Made by a program: the position numbers and the translations under genes. Below, in pieces: positions 34,407 through 45,636 of a stretch of DNA of 64,000 nt. The DNA lies in assembly GCA_015680685.1 (NCBI GenBank), contig MNCI01015561.1, positions 1,166,328 to 1,230,327 on the forward strand. The letters are read 5' to 3'. Below the pieces are notes generated by a model that searched no databases, was not told the origin of the DNA, and saw only the letters and a list, made by a program, of their open reading frames with translations. The stretch comes from Gnetum montanum. Taxonomy: Eukaryota; Streptophyta; Gnetopsida; Gnetales; Gnetaceae. The stretch's first letter is position 1. Each line of letters opens with the position of its first letter.

Positions 34407-35530
34407 TTATGGGTGCATCAACAATATTTTTATAAAAAATACAAAGGTAAATTCCATTGCTCATCACCTTCTAGTGACATTATAGATGTAATACCTAAAA
34501 ATAAAACATACATCATTGCATCAAATTATTTAAAAATTAAGAATTATGAAAATTGCAAAAAAATAAGAAAATTATATTTACCTGAAACACTTGTGTCATC
34601 CAAGTCTACCATCTTTGCAACAAAGAAAATGTTTTGCATATTCATGCAATTTGACATATTTAGCTCTTTAATCAATAAAATCACATTTTCCTCAAGAAAA
34701 AGACTTGGAAATGCCATCGTAAATAACCCCATCATGTTAAACTCATTAATGAAAAGATTAGACATGAAAGACTAGTAAGCAATATCTAAATCCTATAATG
34801 ATGATTATGCAACCATATTCTTATCCAATCAATTTTCTTTCTTACAATACTAGAACTTTGTGAAATTAATGAGGTATGTCCAATAATATTTTCTTTGTCT
34901 ATTTGAAGCAATAGAACTTGAAACTATAATCTCATACCTCCATCTTTTCTAAAAATGTAATATAATTAATGTTATAAAAGATGTTAACCTCACCAGTATC
35001 AACAACATCATCTAATGCATGCATATTGATCTCAACATTGTAATAGTACAAATCATTTTCCTTCTTAAAAAGCAAGGCATTATAAACCCATCTCTTGTTA
35101 ACAATGAAATTATACTCTATGTCCATTTGATTCACTCTTCTCAAAATCAAAAAAGAGATATCTATAATTCTAAAATGAAGCATCTTAGCAATCCTAAGGA
35201 AAGCTAATTATGTAATCCTTATACATAAACTGTCCACCAACTACATGTGTAGCTTGTAATATGGGATTGATTATTGTAAATGACATTTATTCAACCTTAG
35301 TTAAATTAGCTAGGATAGGTGGTTGGATTCCTGGACCCATGATATTTTCCACAGAAAATCATTTAATCTCATGACCAAAACTATTAATAATATTTTGTTT
35401 CTTTTTACTTATACACCTATTACATGTCATACCTCTACTTCTCACTTAATCCAATGATATGTAACAATACATTTCATTACAAACATTGCAAGATCAGGTG
35501 TTTGTAAAAGTCATAACTACAGTATTAAAA
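34407..35530 (-). pseudogene. Left Helitron copy: N-terminal coding region
   Basis: On the minus strand, from about 35500 leftwards: CNVCNEMYCY and CNRCISKKK (a Cys-rich finger), then the DUF6570-type block with ENIMGPGIQPPILANLTKVE and VVGGQFMYKDYIISFP (35200-35400), KYNF-like and NALLFKKEND (about 35080), and INEFNMMGLFTMAFPSLF (about 34745), the start of the Rep domain. An intron occupies about 34500-34583 on the minus strand, with the same donor (CAGGTAAATAT) and acceptor (TTTTTAGGTATTA) as the right copy. The rest of Rep and the helicase are deleted at 34407. Rolling-circle transposase, dead. Confidence 0.75.
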
Positions 35531-36479
35531 TTTTGAATAACCTAAGCAATTTCTATAAATGTCTTTGGCAAGTTTGAAAAAGAGTGAACCTCTTCTAAAG
35601 AAGGCACTTTCACTGTTGGTAAAATAGCAACATTTGAAGCTTCGTGCATTTGATCATATGATTATTTCTCATGTTGCCATTGCCTTATTCAATGCTCAGT
35701 CTCCTGATACTTTGCCTGTCAATGATCTTGTCACAATTATTCTTCTTCATATGCAATTTTTGACATGGATGTATGCTAAATAGCATACATGGACGTATTT
35801 CCAATGTGCTACAAGAGTTAATCATATTAGGAAACATAAATAAATTATTTAATAAAAAAAATACAAACTTGAGTACAGGTAGACAATGATAACCTACAGT
35901 TTTTGTTGATTATTTGTATTATTATTATTGACAAATTGGATCATTCCAAAGGATGAATTTATAGTTGGTGAGAAACGATTATAAATGGATACAACCTAAA
36001 AAAGGTTTGTAATGTAAGTATGTAAATAGAACAAGAAGGTTTAGCAATGTTAAAGTTAAAAATGTAAAATGCATAAATGATTATGCAACAAATGAATGAA
36101 TGAATCACACTCCTAAATCTCTTTGAATTTGTTATCGTTCTCACTAGTGTTGCATTGATTCTCATTTTTAAAATCATCTTCTATCCTCTATGCTCATCAA
36201 TTCTAGATTTATACTTTCTACAATCCATGATCGCCCTTGACCTCACCCATGCCCATGCCAACATACACTACCATGACCTTCATAAATTGCATTATTTGTT
36301 GTGGTCAATAAGTGTTGTAGATGATGTTGAACAAACTATTCTATGACTTTGCAATTGGGAATAATAGCAGTACAATCCATGTTCAAAACAATATTGCAAA
36401 TGCTTCAAAGAAAACTAGCCAATAGTAGCATAATAATTTTTTTTAATTTATAAATGTGATGAGTAAAATAGTCAAATTT

Positions 36480-36960
36480 TTTTCCATGATCAAATGTAAA
36501 TTTCTTAGCTATTAAAATCTTCATTGTGGACAATTACAATTTTCTTGCTAATTTATCTGTAGTTAAATGTATATTTTTTGGCAATTAAAATCTTCACAAT
36601 GGCCGAATTAGAAATTTTCCATCAATTTGATAAATTTATTGGCACTGATTTTCTGGCAATTAGAATATTCACGATGGCCAAATTAGAGCAATGGAATATA
36701 CATTGTTTGGCAATTAGATTCTTCAAAATGACCAAATTTAGATTTTCACGCCAATTTATCCACAATCAAATATAATTACTAATAATTATTTTACATCTTC
36801 TAACTTTGAACTCAAAATTTACCAATAACATGATAATCAAATAGGCATTGAAGTAATTTGCTGAAATTAGAAGTTTCCCACTGATTTATTTATAGTCTAA
36901 AGTCAATTTTTGGCGATATGAATATGATGCCGAAATTAGAATTTTTAGCAAATTTGCAAG
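36480..36960 (-). repeat. Short iterated repeats upstream of the left Helitron
   Basis: A unit resembling GGCAATTAAAATCTTCACAA, then GGCC-AAATTAGA, recurs at about 36498, 36579, 36655, 36709 and 36912, separated by 50-80 bp or more. The right arm carries the inverse series at about 56600-57040. It may be a subterminal repeat array. Confidence 0.65.
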
Positions 36961-37689
36961 GTAAAATGTGGTTCCCAAGTTCTCATTAAACCTTAAAATT
37001 GAAATAGGAAATAGTTTAAATTTCCCCTAGCTTTCATAAATAAGACAAGAATAAGGGATTAATAGGACTAAATGTCGGTTGTCCTCAAAATCTTAGGAAA
37101 ATGTCTCAAATTTCAAAAGACATATGAAGGTTATAAAATGAAAAGGAAATTGCAAATAAGAATCACACATTTTTCGCATTGTACGTTGCTTTGCCGTTGA
37201 AAATTTATACCACCAATCAACATATTTTTTAGTAAAAATGTTGCCTTGTAAAATCCAAGAGCAAAATAAGCTACTTGTTTTCTAAAAAATAGTAGGAATC
37301 ACAATGGCTTACACAACTATTTCATTTCATAAAAGATCACTTCCATCTACACTGTAAAATCATATAAAGTACGGTTTACAATTCTTTCTAAGTTGATTTA
37401 TTGCATCAATTGCTAATACAAACTGAGACTAAAACTGCATCTTGCTCTATTTCTTTTACGTATGTTGCACTCAACTTGGAAGAAATAACGATACGAATTC
37501 TGTTATTAAGAGCATCTGAATATCAAAATCACGTTAAGAAATCAAAAAGCAACATGATTCTACTTGTTGAGATTTAAGAAAGCAAACATGAAGAAAGTTC
37601 TGAAAGCCACAAGAACAACACCAGTGAAGCAGAATTTCCTTCATATTGAAAAAGCACCCTCATGTTAAGAAATCAAAAAGCACCATGAT

Positions 37690-38160
37690 TCTACTTGTTG
37701 AGATTTAAGAAAGCAAACATGAGGAAAGTTCTGAAAGCCACAAGAACAACACCAGTGAAGCAGGATTTCCTTCGTATTGAAAAAACACCCTCAAAAGACT
37801 CTTGTTTTTTCCAACACCAGGGCATGTACAATCTAAGCCTTCTGGGCCTCTCAGTGTGTTTAGCGTCGGCAGGGACACCAGTGCATACCTTCGGCTTCAG
37901 CATCACCATGACGCGACGATGGTGCATGCCATCACAGAGCACATGGGGAGAACCGTCTTGTTCGTACAGAGCGAGTACCTGGTGCAAGACGCCTCATCCC
38001 AACGCTGTAATTCACAGCCATGCAAGACAGTCCATGTAAATGTTGTTGGTTCCTACATCTGGACAGGCACTGCCATGATCTCCAAATCCACTGGTGCATC
38101 CATGGCAGAGTTTGCAAAGTTTATGTACTTGTCACATTCTTAATTTCTGTAATGGAGAAA
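37690..38160 (+). pseudogene. Possible captured gene fragment, left copy
   Basis: The GC content and codon use rise clearly above the surroundings. One frame contains FFPTPGHV, then DTSAYLRLQHHHDATMVHAI and TVHVNVVGSYIW. The inverse copy in the other arm (39165-39840) keeps the same frame in places (FFPT-GHV, VHVSCYDTAIS) and has an extra middle part deleted here. The protein is not recognised. It lies between the two Helitron 5' ends, where captured host fragments are plausible. Confidence 0.45.
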
Positions 38161-38395
38161 TGAAATAAGAAATTTTTGTAAAAATAATTTAGAATTTCGG
38201 TAGAAGTTCAATAATTCTAAATTTTATTACAGAGAGACCAAACAAACCCAATAAGAAATCAATGAAAAAACCAATTTAGAATTTGGTTTGAAGTTCAACC
38301 TTTCTAATTTTTTTGTGAGGCTTTTTAATATAATTTTTCTTAACAAAGAAACCAAATTAAAATATTTTGGAGAAGTTTACTGCCTTTTAGAAAAT

Positions 38396-38974
38396 TCTAC
38401 CATCTTATTTTCAGTAACAGGCAAACTATTTATAGTTTTCCATTATAGAAACAAAGACTAAATTAGAATTACTTATTTCATTTTTGGCATCCACAAAATA
38501 GCCTAGAATTTCCTTTGTAGGTATAATGTTTCTTAGTCATTATCTTTAAAATTGAGTCTTTCCAAAGATCCAGAAAATAATTAATAATAATGAGATTTCT
38601 TATGTTCCTCCAATAACTTATTTAAGGCTTAATGTTCATAATAGAATGTTGCTTTAGATATGCAGGACAAATAAATATTTTCAACTTGTCATGTCATGAT
38701 ATGTTATTATAAAACATATTGTGAAATATGCAACTAAATTAGAGAATAACTTGCATCTTTTCATGACATGTTGCTACAAATTTTAGAGTCAATGAACACT
38801 CCTGAAGATGCTTTATCTATCTATAAAAGGTTCATGATGAATGCTGCTAGAGATAGAGACATTGGTGCCAAGGAGATCCATCATAGGTTGTATGAGCTTC
38901 CTTTCGTGAAATGCAGTTATGTTAAGAACTTCTCCAAAAAAAAATTCTTATTAATGTAGAATAAATAAATTAAG
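38396..38974 (+). pseudogene. Centre of the inverted duplication, with a Helitron fragment
   Basis: About 580 bp without an inverse partner. From about 38520 to 38960 it is a direct-orientation copy of 60080-60430 in the right Helitron: AATAATGAGATTTCTTATGTTCC, then codons for MLLQILESMN, DALSIYKRFMMNAARDRDIGAKE and RLYELPFV. This is the region after Rep in Helitron proteins (RDIxAxExxHxLxxLP). How this exon came to lie at the centre is unknown. Confidence 0.75.
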
Positions 38975-40087
38975 ATAAAAACTTTTCTAAAAAGTGGTAA
39001 ACTTCTCCAAAATATTCTAATTTGATTTCTTTGTTAAGAAAAATGATATGAAATAGCCTCCTAAAAAATTTAGAAATGTTCAAATTCAAATCAAATTCTA
39101 AATTGTTTTTTAAAAAATTTCTTATTTCATTAAAAATTTCTTATTTCATTTATCTGTTATAGAAAATATGAATATGACAAGTACAAAAACTCTGCCATGC
39201 GTACATTAGTAGATATAGAGATCATGGTAGTACCTCTTCATGGCCACAAAGTGAGGTCCTCCCAAGCTTGTAAAACATCCTTGTGTTGGCATTCTACGGA
39301 GAGGATTTCTGCTAGGGAGGCCTCCAAGGCATGGATTTGGTGAAGTTCCAAGAGAATATCATGGGATTCATCTATGTAGAGGTCACCTAAAGCAATGCGG
39401 TTGCTAGCTCCACCAGCGGAGATGGCAGTGTCGTAGCAACTGACATGGACAGCATAGACTGTGGTGATAGTTTCAATGCAACTAAGACAATGAGATGGAG
39501 CTCCTACATGAAGATGGTGAGGAGGTCATCAATGCACTACACAAAGGCATGTGCTCCACGATGGCATGCATCATCACCACATCATGGTCACTACTAAAGC
39601 TGAAGGTGTGCACCAATGTCCCCACTAGCACCCAAACCACCAAGAGATCCAGTAGGCTCAAATCATACATGTCCTAGTGTAGGAAAAAATCAGTCTTTTT
39701 AGGGTGTTTTTTCAATATGAAGGACATTTCACTTCTTTGATGTTGTTGTTGTGGCTTTTGAAATTTTCTTCATGTATGCTTTCTTAAATCTTAGCAAGTA
39801 GAGACATGGTGCTTTTTCATTTCTTAAGATGATTTTGATTTAGATGCTCTTCATTGACATGCATGTCATTATTTCTATCAATTTCAGTAATACACATAAA
39901 AGTAATACAACAAGATACAATTTCAGTCTTAGTATGTATTAGCAATTAACACAGTAAATCAACTTAGAGTTGTAAACTGTACTTTATATGATTTCAAGAT
40001 GTAGATGAAAGTGATTTTTTATAAAATGAAACAATTGTATAAGCCATTATGATTTCTAGTATTTTTTAGAAAACAAGTAATGTATTT
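38975..40087 (+). repeat. Right arm of the inverted duplication, part 1
   Basis: Reverse complement of about 37300-38395. It runs up to the copia target site TATTT (40083-40087) and continues at 56262. Confidence 0.88.
39238..39503 (-). pseudogene. Captured gene fragment, right copy (about 88 codons)
   Basis: The minus-strand frame from 39503 runs to a stop at 39238-39240 and contains VHVSCYDTAISAGGASNR, then LLELHQIHALEASLAEI and VECQHKDVLQAWEDLTLWP. Composition is unlike the AT-rich flanks. The left copy lacks most of it by deletion. I do not recognise the family. It has no start codon in context and is probably an exon fragment. Confidence 0.45.
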
Positions 40088-40608
40088 TGTAAGAATATTT
40101 TGTGCAAAAAAAATTGATTAAAACATGCATATAACTAAATTGCACAAGTTATCAAAATGCATAGATAAATCAAAAATTGATCTCGAGCCATTGATGCTTT
40201 TGTGTAAACTTATTTTGAAGAGTGTTCTAATTCTTCTATCATACTAATGCTCAACAATGATGGTGTATGTAGACTCTAAGTGTTTGTAATAAGGACCAAA
40301 ACTGTAAAACAATAACACTACCATGTCGTGACGTATTCTGATACCGTTTGTTCTCCCACCAAGAACATTTTATAGGCCAAAAAAATATGTTATCAAAGAT
40401 TAACTTCTGATTTAAATGGGAAATATGAGACCATTCTTTAGAAACCGTTACAACAATTTAGTCAGTTTCTATTTTGGAACCATTACTTTTCCGTAACGTG
40501 TTTACGATTACATTGAAACTTTCTGTAATGCATTTACAATTACGTTGAAACTTTCCACAACACATAAATGGTTACATTGAAACTTGAAAATTTCCATAAA
40601 CAGTTACA
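40088..40608 (-). repeat. 3' LTR of the copia element
   Basis: 521 bp. Matches 55776-56256 throughout, for example the phrase GTTTGTTCTCCCACCAAGAAC. A purine tract (AAGTGAGAGAA on the minus strand, 40609-40620) lies just inside. Confidence 0.9.
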
Positions 40609-40911
40609 TTCTCTCACTTGGTCTCATATTTAACCTAATATCCATCAAACCCAAATTTCAAGAAATAAATACATGAATCATGGCAATAGTTTCTCTAAAT
40701 GTGAGTATTATCTTCCATGTATTACAATGTATTATTTTTTAAAATTAATTCCTTATATGGTAACTAAACTTTATAAATAAACCAAATGTTCATTCTAAGT
40801 CTTGCCATATGTGAATTTTCTCTAATAACTGAATGTGTAAACTGGATATGAGAAAACATCACAACTGAATAAGAGTTTCATTAAGACTGTAAAATTGTAC
40901 ATATAAACAAA

Positions 40912-41379
40912 TTATATTATGGAACCAAGTCCCATTTGAACTACATGAGACTTTGGTGGCATTCCTTTTGTCAAAGAATCACCTATCATCAATTTAGTGC
41001 TTATATGCTCAATGATCATTTTCTTTTCCTTAATACATTCCCTTATGGCTAAGTACTTTATGTCGATGTATTTACTTTGACTACCACTCTTATTATTCTT
41101 AGCCATAAAAATAGCAACTGAATTGTCACAAAATATTCTTAATAGCCTAGATATAGAATCTACAATTCTAAGGCATGACATGAAACTCTTCAACCATACA
41201 CCATGTGAAGTAGCCTCAAAACAAGAAACAAACTCTACCTCCATTATGGAAGTAGCAACTAAAGTTTGCTTTCCACTCCTCCAAGATATAGCTCCTCTAG
41301 CTAGCATAAAAACATAGCCATATGTTGATTTCCTTACATCAATACAACCAACAAACTCTGAATCAAAGTAGCCAATCAC
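40912..41379 (-). pseudogene. Copia RNase H
   Basis: 155 open codons: YFDSEFVGCIDVRKSTYGYVF, with the first catalytic Asp, then ISWRSGKQTLVATSIMEVEF (usually S-T-x-EAE), a region with KYIDIKYLAIRECI (usually KHIDVRYHFIRE), and the C-terminal STKLMIGDSLTKGMP. The order and sequence are those of plant copia RNase H. The Glu of AEY/AEF is retained. Nearly intact on its own, but the polyprotein is broken. Confidence 0.85.
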
Positions 41380-41394
41380 CTCTAGATTGTTAGT

Positions 41395-42410
41395 TCATCT
41401 ATACATAAACATGTAATCTTTTGTACCTTGAAGGTACCTCATCATCTTCTTTGCAACCCTCCAGTGGTCAATGCTTGGATTACTATGATATCTATCCAAC
41501 ATTCCCACAACAAGTGCAATGTTAGATCTAGTGTAGACTTGAGCATATGGAATGTTGCTCATCTGTCTTTTCTCTAAATCATTCTTAGGGCACTGGTTCA
41601 AATTGAACTTGTTAACCTTCACATTGGGTGCTATACTCAATGAATAATCTTTCATTCAAAAACTCTATAAAACTTTATTAATATAGGTTTCTTGTGAAAA
41701 TCCCAAAATACATCTAGATCTGTCCCTATGAATCTTAATGTTAGTGACATAAGATGCCTTACCCATATCCTTCATGTTGAAGTTCTTAGAGAGAAATTGT
41801 TTCACCTCATATAGAAATCCATTATCATTGATTGCAAGAAGAATATCGTCCACATATAGGACAACGAAATAGATTTTACTCTCACTGACCTTCTGGTATA
41901 TACATTGATCCATGATGTTCACTTCGAAAACAAATGAAGTGATGACATCATGGAATTTTAAATACCATTGACGCCAGGCCAGTTTTAATCCATATATGGA
42001 TTTCTTGAGCTGGCATACTAGTTTCTCACCACCACTAGAGGAAAATCCTTTAGGTTTTTTCATATAAACCTCTTCCTCTAGATCACCATTGAGGAATGTA
42101 GTTTTTGCATCCATTTGATGTAATTCAAAATCAAATGGGCAACCAATGTCATAATCACATGAAGGGAGTCCTTCTTAGATACAGCAGAAAAGGTATCCAT
42201 GTAATCTATTCCCTCTCTCTAAGTGAACCCTTTCGTAACAAGTCTTGCCTTATATCTTTCAGTGTTTCCTAATGAGTCTTTCTTTGTCTTAAAGACCCAT
42301 TTGCATCCAATGGTTTTTACATCATCAGGCAACTTGACAAGATCCCAAACTCCATTAGATGACATAGAGTTCATCTAATCTTTCATGGCATCATACCACA
42401 AGTCAAATTT
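41395..42410 (-). pseudogene. Copia reverse transcriptase
   Basis: Starting near 42340: GCKWVFKTKKDSLGN, then REGIDYMDTFSAVSKKDS, MDAKTTFLNGDLEEEVYMKKP (42114-42050), SIYGLKLAWRQWYLKF, the catalytic YVDDI at about 41855, and a thumb block with SKNFNMKDMGKASY. A C-terminal connection including MSNIPYAQVYTRSNI and DRYHSNPSIDHWRVAKKMMRYLQGT runs to 41395. Stops near 42115, 42155-42230 and 41660 break it. Confidence 0.85.
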
Positions 42411-42917
42411 CTTACAACTCATGGCTTGTGAAAACATTTTAGGATCATTTTGGCTCCTATGTTGTAGTCAGACTCCTATAGATACATTATATAGTCACTA
42501 GGAAACATCAATCACCTTACTCTAGTAGATCTTCTTAATGTTGGTTCATCATTTTCCTGAGGAGCATGATGTTCAATAGCCTATTCAATAGGTTATGGTA
42601 TCTGTTGTTCAGCTGGATCTACTACTCCTTGATTAGTAGTTTGTGGAACTTCAATGACTGGTTGTTATTCATCACACATTTGTGCTCTAAGCATGAAGTA
42701 GAGGATTGAGCGTCTACATGATCTTTCTCAGGAACAATGTTCCAGGATTGATTGCTTCCATTAATCAAGTCATTCTACAAAAATTTAGCATTCCTTGATT
42801 CCAAAAACCTAGTAGTATCTAATGGACAATAAAATTTGTATCCCTTAGATCGTTTGACATATCCAATGAAATACCCACTTATGATCATTGGGTCTATCTT
42901 CTTTTCTTATGGATTGT
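42411..42917 (-). pseudogene. Copia integrase C-terminus / linker to RT
   Basis: Contains GYFIGYVKRSKGYKFYCP (about 42850-42900) and FLESRNAKFL, the typical tail after the integrase core, then an acidic, Asn/Gln-rich linker. It is cut at 42918 by A4 with TSD ATTGT. Confidence 0.8.
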
Positions 42918-43767
42918 TGATGAGTGGCGAGGTACCCCTACACTCAACCATATGAATACGAGCGTTACACGTGCGATCCGGTCGAACTCCACAGACTAAG
43001 TGCCTACACGCCTTATGGAACACTTAAGGTTAATCATTTGTTGTCTTCCTAGACTTACTTGTATTTGTCACGGTTGTATGGTTAAGTAAGTTTGAGGTAT
43101 GTGATTTTTATATCTTTTCTGTTTTATCACCTATGCTAATGAGGGAAAGGGTGAAGAGACTAATTAACTAACTTTAACTAACTAAGTCTTAATTAACCTA
43201 GCATCAATATCCATTCCCACTTACCATTCACACCCTGAGCCAATGCAACCTTCTGGGATTACCAAACGCTATTCGTTACTGGAAATACCAAGCGTAACGC
43301 ACGTGCTCGAAGCAGTCGTGCTGAATGCACTTAACTATGGGAGAAGGGTTGAGAGAGATTTAACTAACTAATAAAGCATTTTAACATTAACAATAATTAA
43401 AGTCCTAATTAGCTTAGTCCATGCACTGCAAGGTTTATCCAAAAAGTTTGTCTTTATTTCCGTACACAAACTTGTGCTTAGGTACAATATTTTCTCGAAT
43501 AAAGATCCATTCACTTTGGGACTCCTACTGCAGGCACATGGAAATTATTCTATCTCTGGAGAGGTAAAACTGCTAAAGTTTCGCTAAGGGTCTAGATCTA
43601 GATGAGAAACAAGGGAGAGCCACTTCTTATTTATAGAAATGGCGACGGACCACGATATTGCATACACGATATCGTGGGAAAAACGTGATATCGTGTATGA
43701 TACATCGTGTACGCAATATCGCAGTGAGGATGCAATATCATGGCCCATGTGATATCATGTCCCATCA
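42918..43767 (-). repeat. 3' LTR of A4 and adjacent PPT
   Basis: 850 bp. U3 (right end) holds several GATATC-type palindromes, with a CTATAAATAAG box on the minus strand near 43640. The polypurine tract reads CATGGGGGTATGA on the minus strand just right of 43767. Confidence 0.92.
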
Positions 43768-43782
43768 TACCCCCATGATTGA

Positions 43783-45636
43783 ATAAAAACTCATCCTCGA
43801 GTTCCTTACAAAATATTGCGAAGGTATGGGATTATTAACTTGAATAGAACTAATGGTGAATGGGACGACATGTGAACAGATCATCATTACAGAACATGAC
43901 AAAATGGGTGTTCACGACAACAAGAGTGAACACTTTATACATTTGACATCAGGCCTTATTTGGTAGCTGAGAGAGAAGAGAGAAGAGAGAAGAAGTTTGC
44001 TACTGCCAACGCCAAGATTGCACCTTTTGTTGTCCATCCATAAGCGCGCCATCCATCTCATTCCTTGCATAGCTGCTTCAGCACCGATCCATTCCAAGTG
44101 TTCCCTCCAGATCCAATCCGTTGTTGTATGATTGTCATCTGCACATACAACACAGTCTTTATATTAGCAAAGGTAAATGAATCATAATGCAATGGATACC
44201 TTGCTTTGGTGAAAGGTCCATTGGCTGAGTTGTGGTATGGCTGATACAGGTCTGGAGATATATTCATGGTGACTACTGAAGGTGTAGGGCTTAGGAGAAA
44301 ATTGAAAAAATTGGGTCTAGACCCCCATGACTAAGAGTGAACCTCTGGTAGCGATAGAATGGAGAAAGAATAAAGAACAAGTTGGAGAAAAAGAGACAAT
44401 TATAATGTTGATGAAATGGATGTCAAGATGTAAATGAACATTATAGAGTGGATTGCAAAAATGTTAAGGGGAAGAATTTAACTAGTGTACAAAATAGGAA
44501 TGCTAGTGGGTCCTTCCCAAAGCAGGCTCATGCCTTTAATGCCCTAAAAACCCACATTCAAAGGGTCCGTAGGCTCTAGGAATGTCCTTTGGAACAAGAG
44601 TTAAAGTCTTAACCGCTAGAATTTACCAAAAAGAAAACAATGCATCAACCAAAATATACACTAATGATATAACCAGTAATGAGGTGAACAATGGAGAGAA
44701 GGATGGAGAGAAGAGAATGGAATGGAATCCCAAGAACAAGGTGGTGTACAGCCCCGTGTGTATTTCAATGATTAATGTGACTTAGTAGATCCCATTCCAA
44801 GTCTGGCCTCAAACAAACCACTTCTAGTGACTTCGCATTAATGCATTCAACCAATTTATCCACTTGAAGTAACAAGAATGCATCCCCCAAAGAGCCACCA
44901 CCATTCTGACGAAACGAAGGAGGAGAGAATAGGAAGCGAGAAGGGCCTTAGTTAGAGAGAACATGTTTATTTTAGTTCCATAACCAGTGCTTGTAGCCAA
45001 AATGATTATTTTGTCTAAGGGGTGTGCTTTGAATTCTTACCTTTTTTTTTTTGTGTTTATACGTGAGAACAACACCATGCAAAGACTTTGTTATTTCTAT
45101 TAGCTCAACTCCCCGATGATGGAGCAATGTCAAAATGGGAAGGAAAACTCAAGAAGAAAACATCCAAGCACCCAAAAGAATGGCCAACACAAATGCATCA
45201 AGTTCCCTTGAAGTCACACCCTTTTCAATCCTTGAGTCCTTCCTTAGTTTGAGAAATGCCAAGTTACCAATTTGTTATAGTTCTTATTATTGGGAAAGGG
45301 ATTGTACAGTTCCAAGCCAAGAGAGACCATAAAAATTTTTGGATGTATGGATGAAGTGGACTCATTGCCTGCCATATCAAAAGAACCATACCTTAGTATC
45401 ATCATCGTAACTTAAAGGTAAAAACCAAACATTAGCAATCAATAGAAAATAGTTCATACCATCATTAATGAAGCACTTATTAAGTGACAAACTTAACAAA
45501 ATGGATAAAACACACACACACACACATAAAGACATGAAAAAGTATAATGATGTTGTAAAACAAAAACAAGTTAAAGAAATTTGTAAAACAAAAATGTGTA
45601 AAAAAAAAACTAAAAAGAACTGAGGGCCTCAATTGG
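43783..45636 (-). other. A4 3' region with leader intron and 26-codon ORF
   Basis: No long gene. The putative intron 44139-44199 (donor AAG|GTATCC, acceptor TGTGCAG|ATG) precedes a small ORF at 44058-44138 that reads MTIIQQRIGSGGNTWNG, then LKQLCKE. The same pair occurs in A1. A CA/TG microsatellite lies at 45511-45530. The rest parallels A1 23863-25395 and 22640-22989. Confidence 0.6.

Larger units (their letters stand above)
34407..38395 (-). repeat. Left arm of the giant inverted duplication (inner part)
   Basis: Reverse complement of 38975-40087 joined to 56262-59094. Anchor matches: 34407-34420 (TTATGGGTGCATCA) with 59081-59094; 36170-36330 with 57185-57350; 37180-37300 with 56262-56360; 37690-38160 with 39165-39840; 38130-38385 with 38995-39160. 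Identity by eye is roughly four bases in five, with indels. With the outer tail at 16804-17383 and the MITE at 16404-16803, it forms a minus-strand copy of the Helitron segment. Confidence 0.88.

Noticed and set aside
37691-38143. An intact host gene at 37.7-38.1 kb
   Set aside because: Open frames exist on both strands, but neither matches a full protein. The block is repeated inverted and shortened in the other arm, so it is a fragment.
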